Source of the DNA: Anseranas semipalmata
Taxonomy: Eukaryota > Chordata > Aves > Anseriformes > Anseranatidae
Direction: 5' to 3'
Assembly (NCBI GenBank): GCA_013399115.1
Contig: VXAA01003158.1
Coordinates: 689,323 to 753,322, forward strand
DNA length: 64,000 bases
Shown here in pieces: positions 27,700 through 64,000 of the stretch; within the stretch, counting starts at the first letter, position 1, and each line of letters begins with the position of its first letter. The position numbers were made by a program, and so were the translations under genes. The notes below the pieces were generated by a model, which had not been told where the DNA came from, made no database searches, and saw only the letters and a list, made by a program, of their open reading frames with translations.

Positions 27700-29000
27700 G
27701 AAAACAAACGCAAAAGGGAGACGACAAACCGCAGAAGCGAAGCGGAGAAATCTAGCAGTTTACTAAAAGCATTCAAGCGGCCCAAACGAACCTGTGCACT
27801 ACGCGCTTTTTAATTATTTAAATCCATCGTGGAAAGTTGTTGCATTAAGCTGCTGCACGCATGTTGTTTCCACCGAGCTCCGCTACACCGCAATCATTAC
27901 GGACAAAAGCCGCCTTCCCTTCGCTCCCCGCTGCGCCGGGTGCCGCGGGAGGACGCGGTGCGCGCCCNNNNNNNNNNNNNNNNNNNNNNNNNNNNNNNNN
28001 NNNNNNNNNNNNNNNNNNNNNNNNNNNNNNNNNNNNNNNNNNNNNNNNNNNNNNNNNNNNNNNNNNNNNNNNNNNNNNNNNNNNNNNNNNNNNNNNNNNN
28101 NNNNNNNNNNNNNNNNNNNNNNNNNNNNNNNNNNNNNNNNNNNNNNNNNNNNNNNNNNNNNNNNNNNNNNNNNNNNNNNNNNNNNNNNNNNNNNNNNNNN
28201 NNNNNNNNNNNNNNNNNNNNNNNNNNNNNNNNNNNNNNNNNNNNNNNNNNNNNNNNNNNNNNNNNNNNNNNNNNNNNNNNNNNNNNNNNNNNNNNNNNNN
28301 NNNNNNNNNNNNNNNNNNNNNNNNNNNNNNNNNNNNNNNNNNNNNNNNNNNNNNNNNNNNNNNNNNNNNNNNNNNNNNNNNNNNNNNNNNNNNNNNNNNN
28401 NNNNNNNNNNNNNNNNNNNNNNNNNNNNNNNNNNNNNNNNNNNNNNNNNNNNNNNNNNNNNNNNNNNNNNNNNNNNNNNNNNNNNNNNNNNNNNNNNNNN
28501 NNNNNNNNNNNNNNNNNNNNNNNNNNNNNNNNNNNNNNNNNNNNNNNNNNNNNNNNNNNNNNNNNNNNNNNNNNNNNNNNNNNNNNNNNNNNNNNNNNNN
28601 NNNNNNNNNNNNNNNNNNNNNNNNNNNNNNNNNNNNNNNNNNNNNNNNNNNNNNNNNNNNNNNNNNNNNNNNNNNNNNNNNNNNNNNNNNNNNNNNNNNN
28701 NNNNNNNNNNNNNNNNNNNNNNNNNNNNNNNNNNNNNNNNNNNNNNNNNNNNNNNNNNNNNNNNNNNNNNNNNNNGGAACGTTGTGCCCCGGGGGGGTTC
28801 GTCGGACACCGGCAGAGCAGCCGTGCTGGGCGGGGACTGGCCCCTCCTGGCTCAAGCCACGTGCGTGATGGGAACGACGCAGTAGGTGGCTCGAGGGGTT
28901 GTTTCTTAACGCAGTGGCGTGCGGCTTACCGCGGGGTACGTCGGCAGGTAAACGGCAGCTCTGAGTGAATACCTGCACGCGAGTCACTTCAGGGCTCCAG
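27700..29000 (-). promoter_or_regulatory. SRSF10: SRSF10 promoter region, largely unsequenced
   Basis: CpG-rich flanks (27920-27967 and 28776-28960) border the N run. Exon 2 needs an upstream exon with the start codon, and none is found between 26421 and the gap, so exon 1 and the CpG promoter should be inside it. The right flank might also hold a divergent start. Confidence 0.6.
27968..28775. other. Assembly gap, 808 N
   Basis: A continuous run of N flanked on both sides by very GC-rich sequence, typical of loss of GC-rich CpG-island DNA in short-read avian assemblies. The stated length may be an estimate. Confidence 0.99.
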
Positions 29001-32000
29001 GAGAAGCCTGTCTGTGTCCTGCTGCTCTGAGGAGTTTTCCACAACCCTCACAGACGGAGAGAAGGGCTTAGAATTCAGGCAGCCCTGCCGTCTCGGTAGT
29101 GCATTTTCACTTTTTTATTGGTGATTTATTTTTAATGGCAGAACGTGAATAAAGACTGCTGCCATTGGCATCCTGGCAGTGCCTCACACAATCACCTCGC
29201 GGTTCTGCTGGCTGTGAATGACAGAGGCGATTCAGTCCCCGAGGCAGGAGAAGAGACGTCACTGTACGCTCAGCTCTGTGTGCAGGACTGCAGAAGAGAG
29301 CTGGAGGTCTCTGACAGTGTTTTCTGTATTTGATATTTGCAGTTAAGATTATTCTGTACTAAATATGCTAGCAGCAGGTTCAGTTTGTTACTGTGTGCAA
29401 CACACAAGTTCAGTTTGTACATGAGTTGTCAAAAGAACATGAAAATCAAACTAAGGAAGCACGTTAGAAACTGAAATTATGTGGGAGTGCATGACACAAA
29501 GCATCTATAACAAAGCAGAAAAAATTCCCTCTGTAGACAAACTGAAACACAGTGGAATCACCAGCAAATGGAGTTTGGTGATGGACAGAAATACTTGCTG
29601 CCAGGATTACCCTCTCAGAGCTTTTAGAATTGCAAATTAACAATTTTGGATAAGATCCAAATAATAAAAATATACATATTCTCATGAAGTCCTTTGCAGA
29701 AAATGGCTGCGTGGAAGAGTGCATCCAGTACTACTGCCCAAAGCTGTGAGAGTTTGTCATCCAGAAACAGTGACTACTCAGGGCAGGGGGATAAAGTTCT
29801 CAATCTGATCAAAATCCTTCAGGTTTTGACAGCTTCACGTAAAGAACTGCACTGAATTTTTCCCCTAAATCCAAGATGTCCTGTGGCAGAAGAATATTGC
29901 GATTGGATTGGAAAGATTGGCACAGCTGGAAATATTAAACCATGGCAACTGCAAAGTAAGTAATGCAAAGTATTCTTTTAAGAATTTTTAATGATTTCAA
30001 ATCAGAATGATTTAGCATCAGTTCAGATTCCATGTATGGATTAGTGTGTTTTTAGTATGTAGTATTTTTAGTATGCAGTATATCTACAACTTGTAACTTA
30101 ACCACCCTTTCTATACCAATTGTATAAAAAATAATTGTATAAAAAAATCTACACCATTGTCCTGTACTGAGCTTGAACTTTGGTAAGGGGTTGAATAGGG
30201 AAGGAGCAAGTTTTCAAGTGGGCAGGTAATATTCGAGTAGTCGTTGAACCAAAATAAGACCTTAATGTTTCTTTCAAAAGCAAACATATATGTATGCATT
30301 TTGCTTTAACATCAATCCCACTTTATGTCATAATGTATCACAAGCAAAGATTTGTGGTGCTGTAACAGGCTTTAGAAGTGTAGTGTTCAGTGATGTGATC
30401 TAGTTATTTAGGAATAAACCTGAAGCGTCCCATACTTTGTATCCTCCAACTTACTGATACGGCATTTGCTCATTGGAGATTTGCGTTGTTCTGCAAATTT
30501 ACTGTTGGAAAACTGTTGTTTTGTTGTGCTTCGTTGTGCAGTTAGCAGCAGTTACCCAGCAACTTCCCAACAGAAGTGTTTCAAGCTCTTACATGGCTTC
30601 TCGCAGTACTGAAGCTTTAAAAGCCTTCTGAGTTTACCCATGTCTTGACTTCTGTGCTGTTGATCTTATTTGTGTGTAACTCACAAGGAATTTAATGTCT
30701 GCCAAAGGGTACTCAGCTTTAGAACTGCCTGCGAAGCAAGCAGCGGTGCTGCAGGGGGATTTGGATGGGCTGGGCCGATGGGTCGGGTTCAGTCACTTGG
30801 CGCTCAGCAGGGGTAAGCGCTGGGTGCTGCACCGGGGTCACAACAGCCCCACGCAGCGACGCAGGCTGGGGGGAGAGTGGCTGGAAAGCTGCCCCGCGGA
30901 AAGGGACCCGCGGGTGCTGGAGGCAGCCGGCTGAACAGGAGCCAGCGGTGTGCCCAGGTGGCCAAGAAGGCCAAGGGCATCCTGGCCTGCATCAGAAATA
31001 GCGTGGCCACAAGGACACTCTTATCTCAGAATGAGAATACGCTTTCCATGTTGCTTATATCATGTTGCAAATGGTGTTAACTAGAACACAGCCTCCTCCC
31101 TCACAAACCCGTCTTCTCCTGGCACAGGAAGATCCAGACTCAGCGCTCTTAGAATAAAAGGTCCACATGTGGATTTTAAATGGTATAGTCAGTCCAGCTA
31201 CTTTTCTAATGGAGAAATAAATATATTTCTCTTATGTATCTCTTATACCCAAGACAAGATTCTAACAAATTTGCGGTGATTTAAATAAGTATGAAACAGG
31301 AATGCTGATATGATAGTAGGATCTAATGAGCAAGTGAACAGAGATGGTTAGAGGCATGCATCCTGTGCACTTTGTACTTTAGCCTAGACAGTATGGTAGA
31401 GATGCACAGTCTGAACATAAATGATCTAGTTGTACTCGAGCTTCACAGACTTGAACTGTGACAAGCAGATATTGGGAGTGTGTTGTAAATCAGAACAATG
31501 TTAAATTCCCTTTGCTCATGTAGTGCCTCATTTTTGTTTTATCACACTGTTCTGTGTATCAGTTTAAGAGCAGTCATTCCTATTATTACTTTGTAATGAC
31601 TGTTAAATACTTCAGAGCTTTTGAAAGGTTGCTGTTTCTATTCTTGTTACAGACACTGTTCAGATCAGCGAAACAAGTATCTAATTGTTCTTTGCTGAAT
31701 AGGATATAGAGAAAACAGTTTTTAGTAGAACACCACACCTTATCGTACAAAGGGGTTAAAGCTGAATATGTTCATTAAGTATGTAAGGAATCAAGACACG
31801 TTTATATCAGCTTCTGTCCCCTCTCAATCATTACTGGGATAAATTACCATTTTCCAGCTATGTCCAGCTCTGGTTTTCTGGGAGGCAGACCTCTGTCACT
31901 TTGGGTATAGAAGGGATCTGTAAGTGTACTCAGTCTTATAATAATGGGAAGTGATTTGTGTATAAAAGGATAGTAGAAATCATAATTATTTTCTGTACTC

Positions 32001-32088
32001 TTCCTTCAGATAGCAAAGATCACACCTTATGGAAAGTGCACTTTATTTTAGGTATGTATAAAGATGTCACGAAGGAGCTGATCTGTGT
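28776..32088. other. Intergenic region between SRSF10 and FABP10
   Basis: No conserved gene was recognised. It contains the CpG-rich gap flank, an exon-like open stretch at 29700-29955 (listed under findings), a CR1 ORF2 fragment, and AT-rich sequence up to the FABP10 stop. The FABP10 3' UTR must lie at the right end; a minus-strand poly(A) signal could not be fixed with confidence. Confidence 0.5.
30730..31012 (+). mobile_element. CR1 LINE internal fragment (3' part of ORF2)
   Basis: The sequence follows the well-known CR1 ORF2 tail: GAGAGTGGCTGGAAAGCTGC, then GTGCCCAGGTGGCCAAGAAG, then CATCAGAAATAGCGTGGCC. It is truncated at both ends and lacks the terminal 3' repeat, with frame-breaking differences, so it is a dead copy. 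Confidence 0.88.
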
Positions 32089-34871
32089 TTAAACTCTCTT
32101 GCTTCTTCTGACAAGTGTTACTCCACCAAAAGTCATAGTCTGTAGATGACAAATACACATAACTTGTTTTTCATTTGGACTTTAGGATATCTATTTATAG
32201 CTAAGTGACTAGAAGTTTCTGTAATTCATCTATAAATCCATCTTATTCCACAAGAATATTCTACAGAAGTTACAGTACCTGCCTATAAATATGTGTATAA
32301 CATCCATACCAGGGAATGTTTTTGGTTCCTTTTGTTTGTTTGTTTACAGAACCATTTCTGAAGAAGGAGAATCTAAACATAAATGTCATTATCAGCTGCA
32401 TTTTATTACTCTCTTGTAAGGGATGTCATATACACTACACGAAAGATAGGCTTCCCATAATGGAAATCCACCATCCCAAATAGTAATGGGTTCTTTTGCC
32501 TGGTGTTTTGCTTAATGTTAGAAAAGTAGCTTGAAATACTCAAATAGATCTTAGGAAGTTGTATGTCCAAAACACATAATTAATGTAGTTAGCTGTCGTT
32601 CTGGTAGTAGTCCTTACCCAAGCAGACACTTCTTACAAATCTGGTGAGCTTAACTCTGTAGAGAAAAGCTCTTTGTCAGCAACGAATAATCTAGAACTTA
32701 CTAAAGGACTTTGAAGAATTGTAGGCGGAACAAATGCTTTGTAAATTTTCAGGTTTGACTCAGTCTTTACTCTTTGCAGAGCCGATGCTGTTCATGAAGC
32801 TGAGGGTACAAACAGTCGTCTAGAGAAATTTATAAGGAAGCTTTTCTACATAACGCTCAGCAGCTAAAGCCATTCACACTCCAGTGCTTAGAATTGTCCC
32901 GAGGATAATAATTAATAAAAACATTTGTTGAGCAAGATGCATTAAATATATGAGCAATGTTTAAAGGAGAGTCATCTAAGGCACTCAGTTTTAATAAGAA
33001 ACAGGAATAATAAAGGATACTAACTGTTTTCCACTAACTGTGGTTAGTTTGAAATACTAAAATTCTGTATCTGCAGATTTAAGCATCTGTAAGGAATTCT
33101 GCAAGGAATGTAGTAATTTGGGGGCAGGTACTTTTATTTTTTAAATGTACTGAGCCTACACTAAGAGCTAATCAACATAGAATGTTCTTCCTTCAGCATT
33201 TGTTTAATGCACCATTATTTTCTAACACTTACCTCCACCATTTCATTTCCTTTAACTTCTTGCTCATGAGAGAATTTTTCTGATTTGCACACAAGCTTCC
33301 CATTTACCAGGTTTACAGTACACTGTTGAAGTAGATTGAAAACAAAAAATTGGAGATTTTGAAATTCAGTTAGAATAAGGAGATAGATAGGAACTACCTC
33401 CTACATAGATAGGAAATAAATGTAGGTGATACTGATGCTTCATAATTATGTCTGCTAATTTAAGCAGGAGACCACAGCATTTTAATAAGTTTTAGAATGA
33501 ACATTTCTGTTTGTTGAAATGATAGGCATGTATGCATATGTTCTATTTTTTTTTTTTGCTAATGGAAATGGTACAAACAAGTTTCACTCATGCACAGAAA
33601 GTGAAGTATAAGGACGAGTAGAGATGCACCCGTTGCTGAAATATGTTACCTTTAGCTTTCTGCCATCCATAGTAGTAATGTCAGCCTCTTTTCCAAGCGT
33701 AAATGAGTTAGTTACAGATTGCTTGGGTGTTTTTGATGTCACCACAAAGTCGTCTCCTTTTTGTTGTATTTCAACAACAGGCTTAATATCTCTAGCGACT
33801 TTGATAAGGTCTTCTGGCAGTGCTGTGAAAAAAGGCAAAACGGGACTTCTGTTATGAAGCGGTGCATTGATATGAAATAGCAAATTCTTTTCTCTGATCA
33901 AGGTGCAGAAGGTACCAGCCAATAACAGGAAATGATGTCCAAGGTAAGAGGCAAATCCTGTTTTGGATTCTTCACTTCTCTATGGACATACTGTTCCATT
34001 CCATCTAGTCTGTACGCATTTTGTTACTTTAATGATTAATCCCGTGTGAGAATGTTTTGTTTCTTTCAGTAGTGGCTTATCCATGATGACATTTCTCTGT
34101 GACTAACACCATGTGTGTGTTATTCTGTTTCCCTCACCTCTTAACACAGAGACTGGAGATAGGAGTTATCTGTCTGGTCGGAGCTGCAACAGTGAAACGA
34201 CCTCAATCTGCCTTATCAGGGTGTCTCTAGCATGACTTGAAAGCGTCGTCTTTAGCAGGAAAGGGCTTGGTTTAGGCATCACACTGTAGGACTAGGCTTT
34301 TCAACTGTAGCCGAGTTTTATTCTGCTGAATAGCTCTAATATACTTTTAAAAACATGTGAACGTTTTGCTAAGACTGTCAAGACAGCAAGTGCATTTTTA
34401 TTAATGCTGGCACCTATTAAATCATAACCACCAAGTCAATTCTTCATAGATTACTAAACAGCTATCATATATATTAATCAGTAACGCTATAGAAAGTGCC
34501 CGCTCTACTGAAGCACGTTGGAAATCTGTATGTCATCGACAAATTGTCTAGTTAAATGTATTTATAAAATGATGTGTTAACCAAAATAAGTCAATTTCTG
34601 ATACACCTCTTCGTTCACATGAGGGACTGGTGTTAAGATAGCTTCTTTTCATTTTCAAATCAGATGTAATAGACCTACCTGATAGGGAGTAGTTTGTCAC
34701 ACAAACATGAGAAAAAACCCCACAGGAATACTGTAATAAAAGATGTCATGCAAAGTATGTGTTGCAAAACCAGCAAATGATTTCAGAAGTAACGAGACAC
34801 TTACCAAGAGCTTTCAGAAACTCTTCGTAGTTCTCTTGAGCATAGACCTGCCAGGTTCCACTGAATGCCAT
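32089..34871 (-). CDS. FABP10A: Fatty acid-binding protein 10, liver basic type
   Basis: A complete four-exon gene: 34805-34871 (67 nt), 33650-33822 (173), 33233-33322 (90) and 32089-32139 (51), all GT-AG. The total is 381 nt, or 126 residues, the length of chicken L-BABP. This is the exon pattern of intracellular lipid-binding proteins. Seen: the family opening [18 protein letters not shown], the strand region [29 protein letters not shown], and the C-terminus [12 protein letters not shown]. The fold is a ten-stranded beta-barrel with a helical lid; the family carries bile acids and fatty acids in the hepatocyte cytosol. The start is the ATG at 34871, within the usual FABP first exon. It lies between SRSF10 and MYOM3 in the same orientation as both. 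No disruptions were seen, so it appears functional. Confidence 0.95.
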
Positions 34872-34945
34872 TATGGATGAGATAACGCAGCGTGAGGGCA
34901 GTGATGCTAGCAGGAAAGTGAGGGCTCCCCCTGGTCACTCAGATG

Positions 34946-34955
34946 CTATTTATGG
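34946..34955 (-). promoter_or_regulatory. FABP10A: FABP10 TATA-like box
   Basis: On the minus strand, CATAAATAGC lies about 75 bases upstream of the start codon. A start about 30 bases downstream would leave a short 5' UTR of roughly 45-50 bases, reasonable for a FABP gene. It is one base from the TATAAATA consensus. Confidence 0.55.
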
Positions 34956-34990
34956 AAAGGGTAAGGCCAGCCCAAACTGTGAGATGATCA

Positions 34991-35003
34991 GCTAATTATT
35001 AAC
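34991..35003. promoter_or_regulatory. FABP10A: HNF1-like palindromic site upstream of FABP10
   Basis: GCTAATTATTAAC matches 11 of the 12 defined positions of the HNF1 palindrome GTTAATNATTAAC. It lies about 120 bases upstream of the FABP10 start codon. A weaker relative (core TTAATCATT) follows at 35019-35031. HNF1 is a liver transcription factor, fitting the known liver expression of this family; binding itself is inferred. Confidence 0.55.
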
Positions 35004-35039
35004 AGTGAAGTAACAATTATTAATCATTTATTTGTTCTT

Positions 35040-37509
35040 AATGACCATAACCTCTAGTTCATTCTGCTTTCTACAAAGTCCTACCTTGACCGACTCTTTT
35101 GGGCTGTTCTGTTTATTGTGGGTCATTGAACTCGGGTAATTATCCATAAGTAAAGTGTTGCCTTGATTAATTTGTTGTCTTTTTGTTCACAACTTTAAAT
35201 GCATTTTCTTTGCTTTGGAAAGGATTCTTCAGACAAAATGGCATAATTTACAATAAATGTGAGGTAATTACTATCGTATGGTAGGAACCTCCTAATTATC
35301 ACAATATTCTGTACTATGGGCACTTGGAACTTACATGGTGGGAATAAAACCCACAACGATTTCTTCCAAAATTACAGTCCTTCAATCACTTGATGACAGG
35401 GAAAGTCATGTTGGAGTGGGACAGTCAGTTATGGCTTCATCCAGTAGATGTCAGTAACGTGCATCTAAATATGTATTAAATGTTTTTTTGTTTTTTTTTT
35501 AATAGTCACTGTATACATAGAAAATTAAAGGTAAAATAAAATATGGAACATTGCTTGGAGGCTGAAATTAAAGAAGTAAATGGAATGCATTATTCTTCTT
35601 CTCACCAATTGCACTAAGAATTCCTCAGTCATTATAGATAGTGAGTGATATTCCTTGCTGTCCATCCAAGAATGATTGTTGGTTTTGGAAGACATTCACT
35701 AGATTGTGTGTCTTGCAGTTATATTGCTTAATTCAAACAGAGCCCGTATCCCAAGGGTAGCTGACCTTTCTAAGTTAACTTTTGTTACTCCATACTGGTC
35801 AGTAATTCTTCTATTTAAATAGAAAAACAATGCTGAACTTTTTCTTACAAATTCACAATTTTTTTTTTTAGAATGTAATTTTAAAGAAGATTCAGACACA
35901 AAGAGCCAGATGCCCAAAGTGAAGGAAATGGTTATGTTCAAGCTTATTTCACTTCTGGTTCTAGTTAGCAGACAGCATACGAGGTTCTGAGTTGAGAAAA
36001 CTTTTGCTCTAATTCTGATTAGTCAACCTTATCTTGGTTGCAGGAAAACATTTCATTTAAACATGTTGTCATCTATTTTGTTGTTTGCTTTTTCAGAATC
36101 ATATCAGAGAGCCAGTTTGACTGAAGAGTAATATTTCTTTATTAAAATGTTCATAAACAAATCTGTTCTCCTCCTCCCAGCACTGTTTAGTCCTGGATAG
36201 TTAACAGGAGGGTCAATAAATAACTCGCTTCTCACGAGTCTGGAAAATTCCTGATTCCTGCAGGCCGTCCACGTGCTAGCAAGCGCAACTTTCATTTTCT
36301 TCAAGGACTGGTCATGTGCACGTCCTAGTCTCTGGCTTTAAAAAAGCGCATTATTCTTATCAAAAAAATCCTGGCAATCTAGCTGACCATGCTTGAGCGG
36401 GGGGTTGGACAAGGTGACCACCAGAGGTCCCTTCAAACTGAATGATTCTGTGAAATCTAAGATTTAGGTAAAGCTTTTGTAGTCATCTCTCTTCATTCTC
36501 CTCGAAAGGCCACTGTTGTCTTTGGGTAGCTAAACGTGACACTAAATATGACACTTCTGTATGTAGGCACTGGAACAGCAGAATGTCTCGACTGGAAAAA
36601 ATACTGTTCTTGTTAGGACAGTTTATAGTAGTTTGGGAAGCAAGATAAGATGCTCTTTTGCTGAACAAATTACTGTAGCTTTATGGCTCTGTCAGGAATA
36701 CAATCCCTTCTTTCTCTCTCCCTGACATGGTTTTACTGGCAGACGCTGGGAGTGTAGGTAAAGCTTTAGAGCAGTTGAGAGCCCACACTTTGTCCTGCAT
36801 CTGTAACAGTCTAACGTAACTAATAAACCTAAAAACTTGTTTAATTCTAAAGAATATAGGTGTGCAGTAGGATGGAAGGGTCTGGGTCCACCTTTGTGGA
36901 CCTTCGCTCAGTCCTCTTGTGTAACTGTGTTACTGTGTGTCAGTACGCAGAGAGGCTGGATGTGGTCCTCTGTACAGCACCGGGCCTTGAAGATGTCGCT
37001 GCCTTGTTTTCTTCCCATATGGCTGAAGTTTGTAAAAGCGAATAGTGCAAGACCCTGACTCACACAGGACTTAGGGAAAGTCTTCACTTCCAACTCATTT
37101 CAAAATGAATGTACTTGACGACAGTGCTAAGGTGTCACTCAGGTTATAAGTTTAATAATATAGATAATCAGTAACACACAAGGATTTAATACAAAAAACC
37201 ACTCTACTGAAAGCCTGGTTCTCATGTATGTGAATCCTCTGGTGTTTCCCACCCAGCATGATTTACCAGGAAAAGGTTTCCCTGTAAAGTGAGGGTGCAA
37301 GTGTGTGCCCACACACAAATGAGAATTGTTTTCTACCAACCACCAAAATAAAAATACTAAAATATTACTGAAGTAAAAATAGAGATATGAGGCTGAATTT
37401 TAGGATGTAGACATTCAAATGAATCCACAGGAGTTAGATACCTTTTAAATTCAATGAGATTTAGTTGCCTAATTCATTTAAGCTTTCTCATTATAATTCC
37501 ACTTGGGAC
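35040..37509. other. Intergenic region between FABP10 and MYOM3
   Basis: No coding sequence was recognised. It holds a CR1 3' scrap near 36.4 kb and the presumed MYOM3 3' UTR at the right end. Minus-strand ATTAAA-type poly(A) signals occur at 37151-37156 and near 37183, which would give a 3' UTR of about 330-360 bases. Confidence 0.5.
36380..36454 (+). mobile_element. CR1 LINE 3'-end fragment
   Basis: GGGGGTTGGACAAGGTGACC, then CCAGAGGTCCCTTC, then TGAATGATTCTGTG is a diverged CR1 3' terminus. Very short and 5'-truncated. Confidence 0.85.

Positions 37510-64000
<26,491 letters not shown>

Noticed and set aside
27794..29044. Open frames of 308-399 codons on both strands across 27.8-29.0 kb
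   Set aside because: They consist almost entirely of unknown residues from the N run; the real sequence on each side is short and shows no protein family.

Overview
This window is vertebrate nuclear DNA, most probably from a bird. All protein genes are split by GT-AG introns (one AT-AC). The interspersed repeats I recognise are CR1 LINE 3' fragments. A four-exon FABP10 (liver basic fatty-acid-binding protein) gene is present, a family known from birds, reptiles, amphibians and fish but absent from placental mammals. Gene order CNR2 - PNRC2 - SRSF10 - (FABP10) - MYOM3 matches human 1p36.11 apart from FABP10. FABP10 differs at about ten positions from the chicken protein as I recall it, so a non-chicken bird is likely. 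An 808-base run of N marks this as a draft assembly.

Layout: 1-1211, CNR2 3' flank with a GGGGAAAA repeat. 1212-2267, CNR2 on the minus strand, with the coding region in one exon. 2268-12.7 kb, non-coding sequence with one CR1 scrap and an orphan CpG-rich block near 7.4-7.9 kb. 12.1-12.9 kb, the PNRC2 CpG-island promoter. 12.8-17.1 kb, PNRC2 on the plus strand (two 5' UTR exons, then one exon holding the whole coding region). 17.1-21.8 kb, AT-rich sequence shared by the converging 3' ends of PNRC2 and SRSF10. 21.85-about 28.7 kb, SRSF10 on the minus strand; five of six coding exons are readable and the first lies in the gap. 28.8-32.1 kb, intergenic, with a CR1 fragment and one exon-like open stretch. 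32.1-34.9 kb, FABP10 on the minus strand, complete. 34.9-37.5 kb, intergenic, including HNF1-like sites upstream of FABP10. 37.5 kb to the window end, MYOM3 on the minus strand, with 36 coding exons readable. These encode 1416 residues; only the extreme N-terminus (about 20 residues by comparison with the human protein) is off the right edge.

The genes have unrelated roles: a cannabinoid GPCR, a nuclear-receptor coactivator and decapping adaptor, an SR splicing factor, a liver bile-acid/fatty-acid carrier, and a sarcomere M-band protein. The main points of interest are a minor-class (U12, AT-AC) intron that cuts the RNP1 motif of SRSF10, a 56-codon upstream ORF in spliced PNRC2 mRNA ending 14 nt before the main start, the position and promoter of FABP10, and the way MYOM3 encodes its helical inter-Ig linkers in their own tiny exons. 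I saw no clearly new biological system. Splice junctions were derived by hand from reading phase, consensus sites and remembered family sequences.
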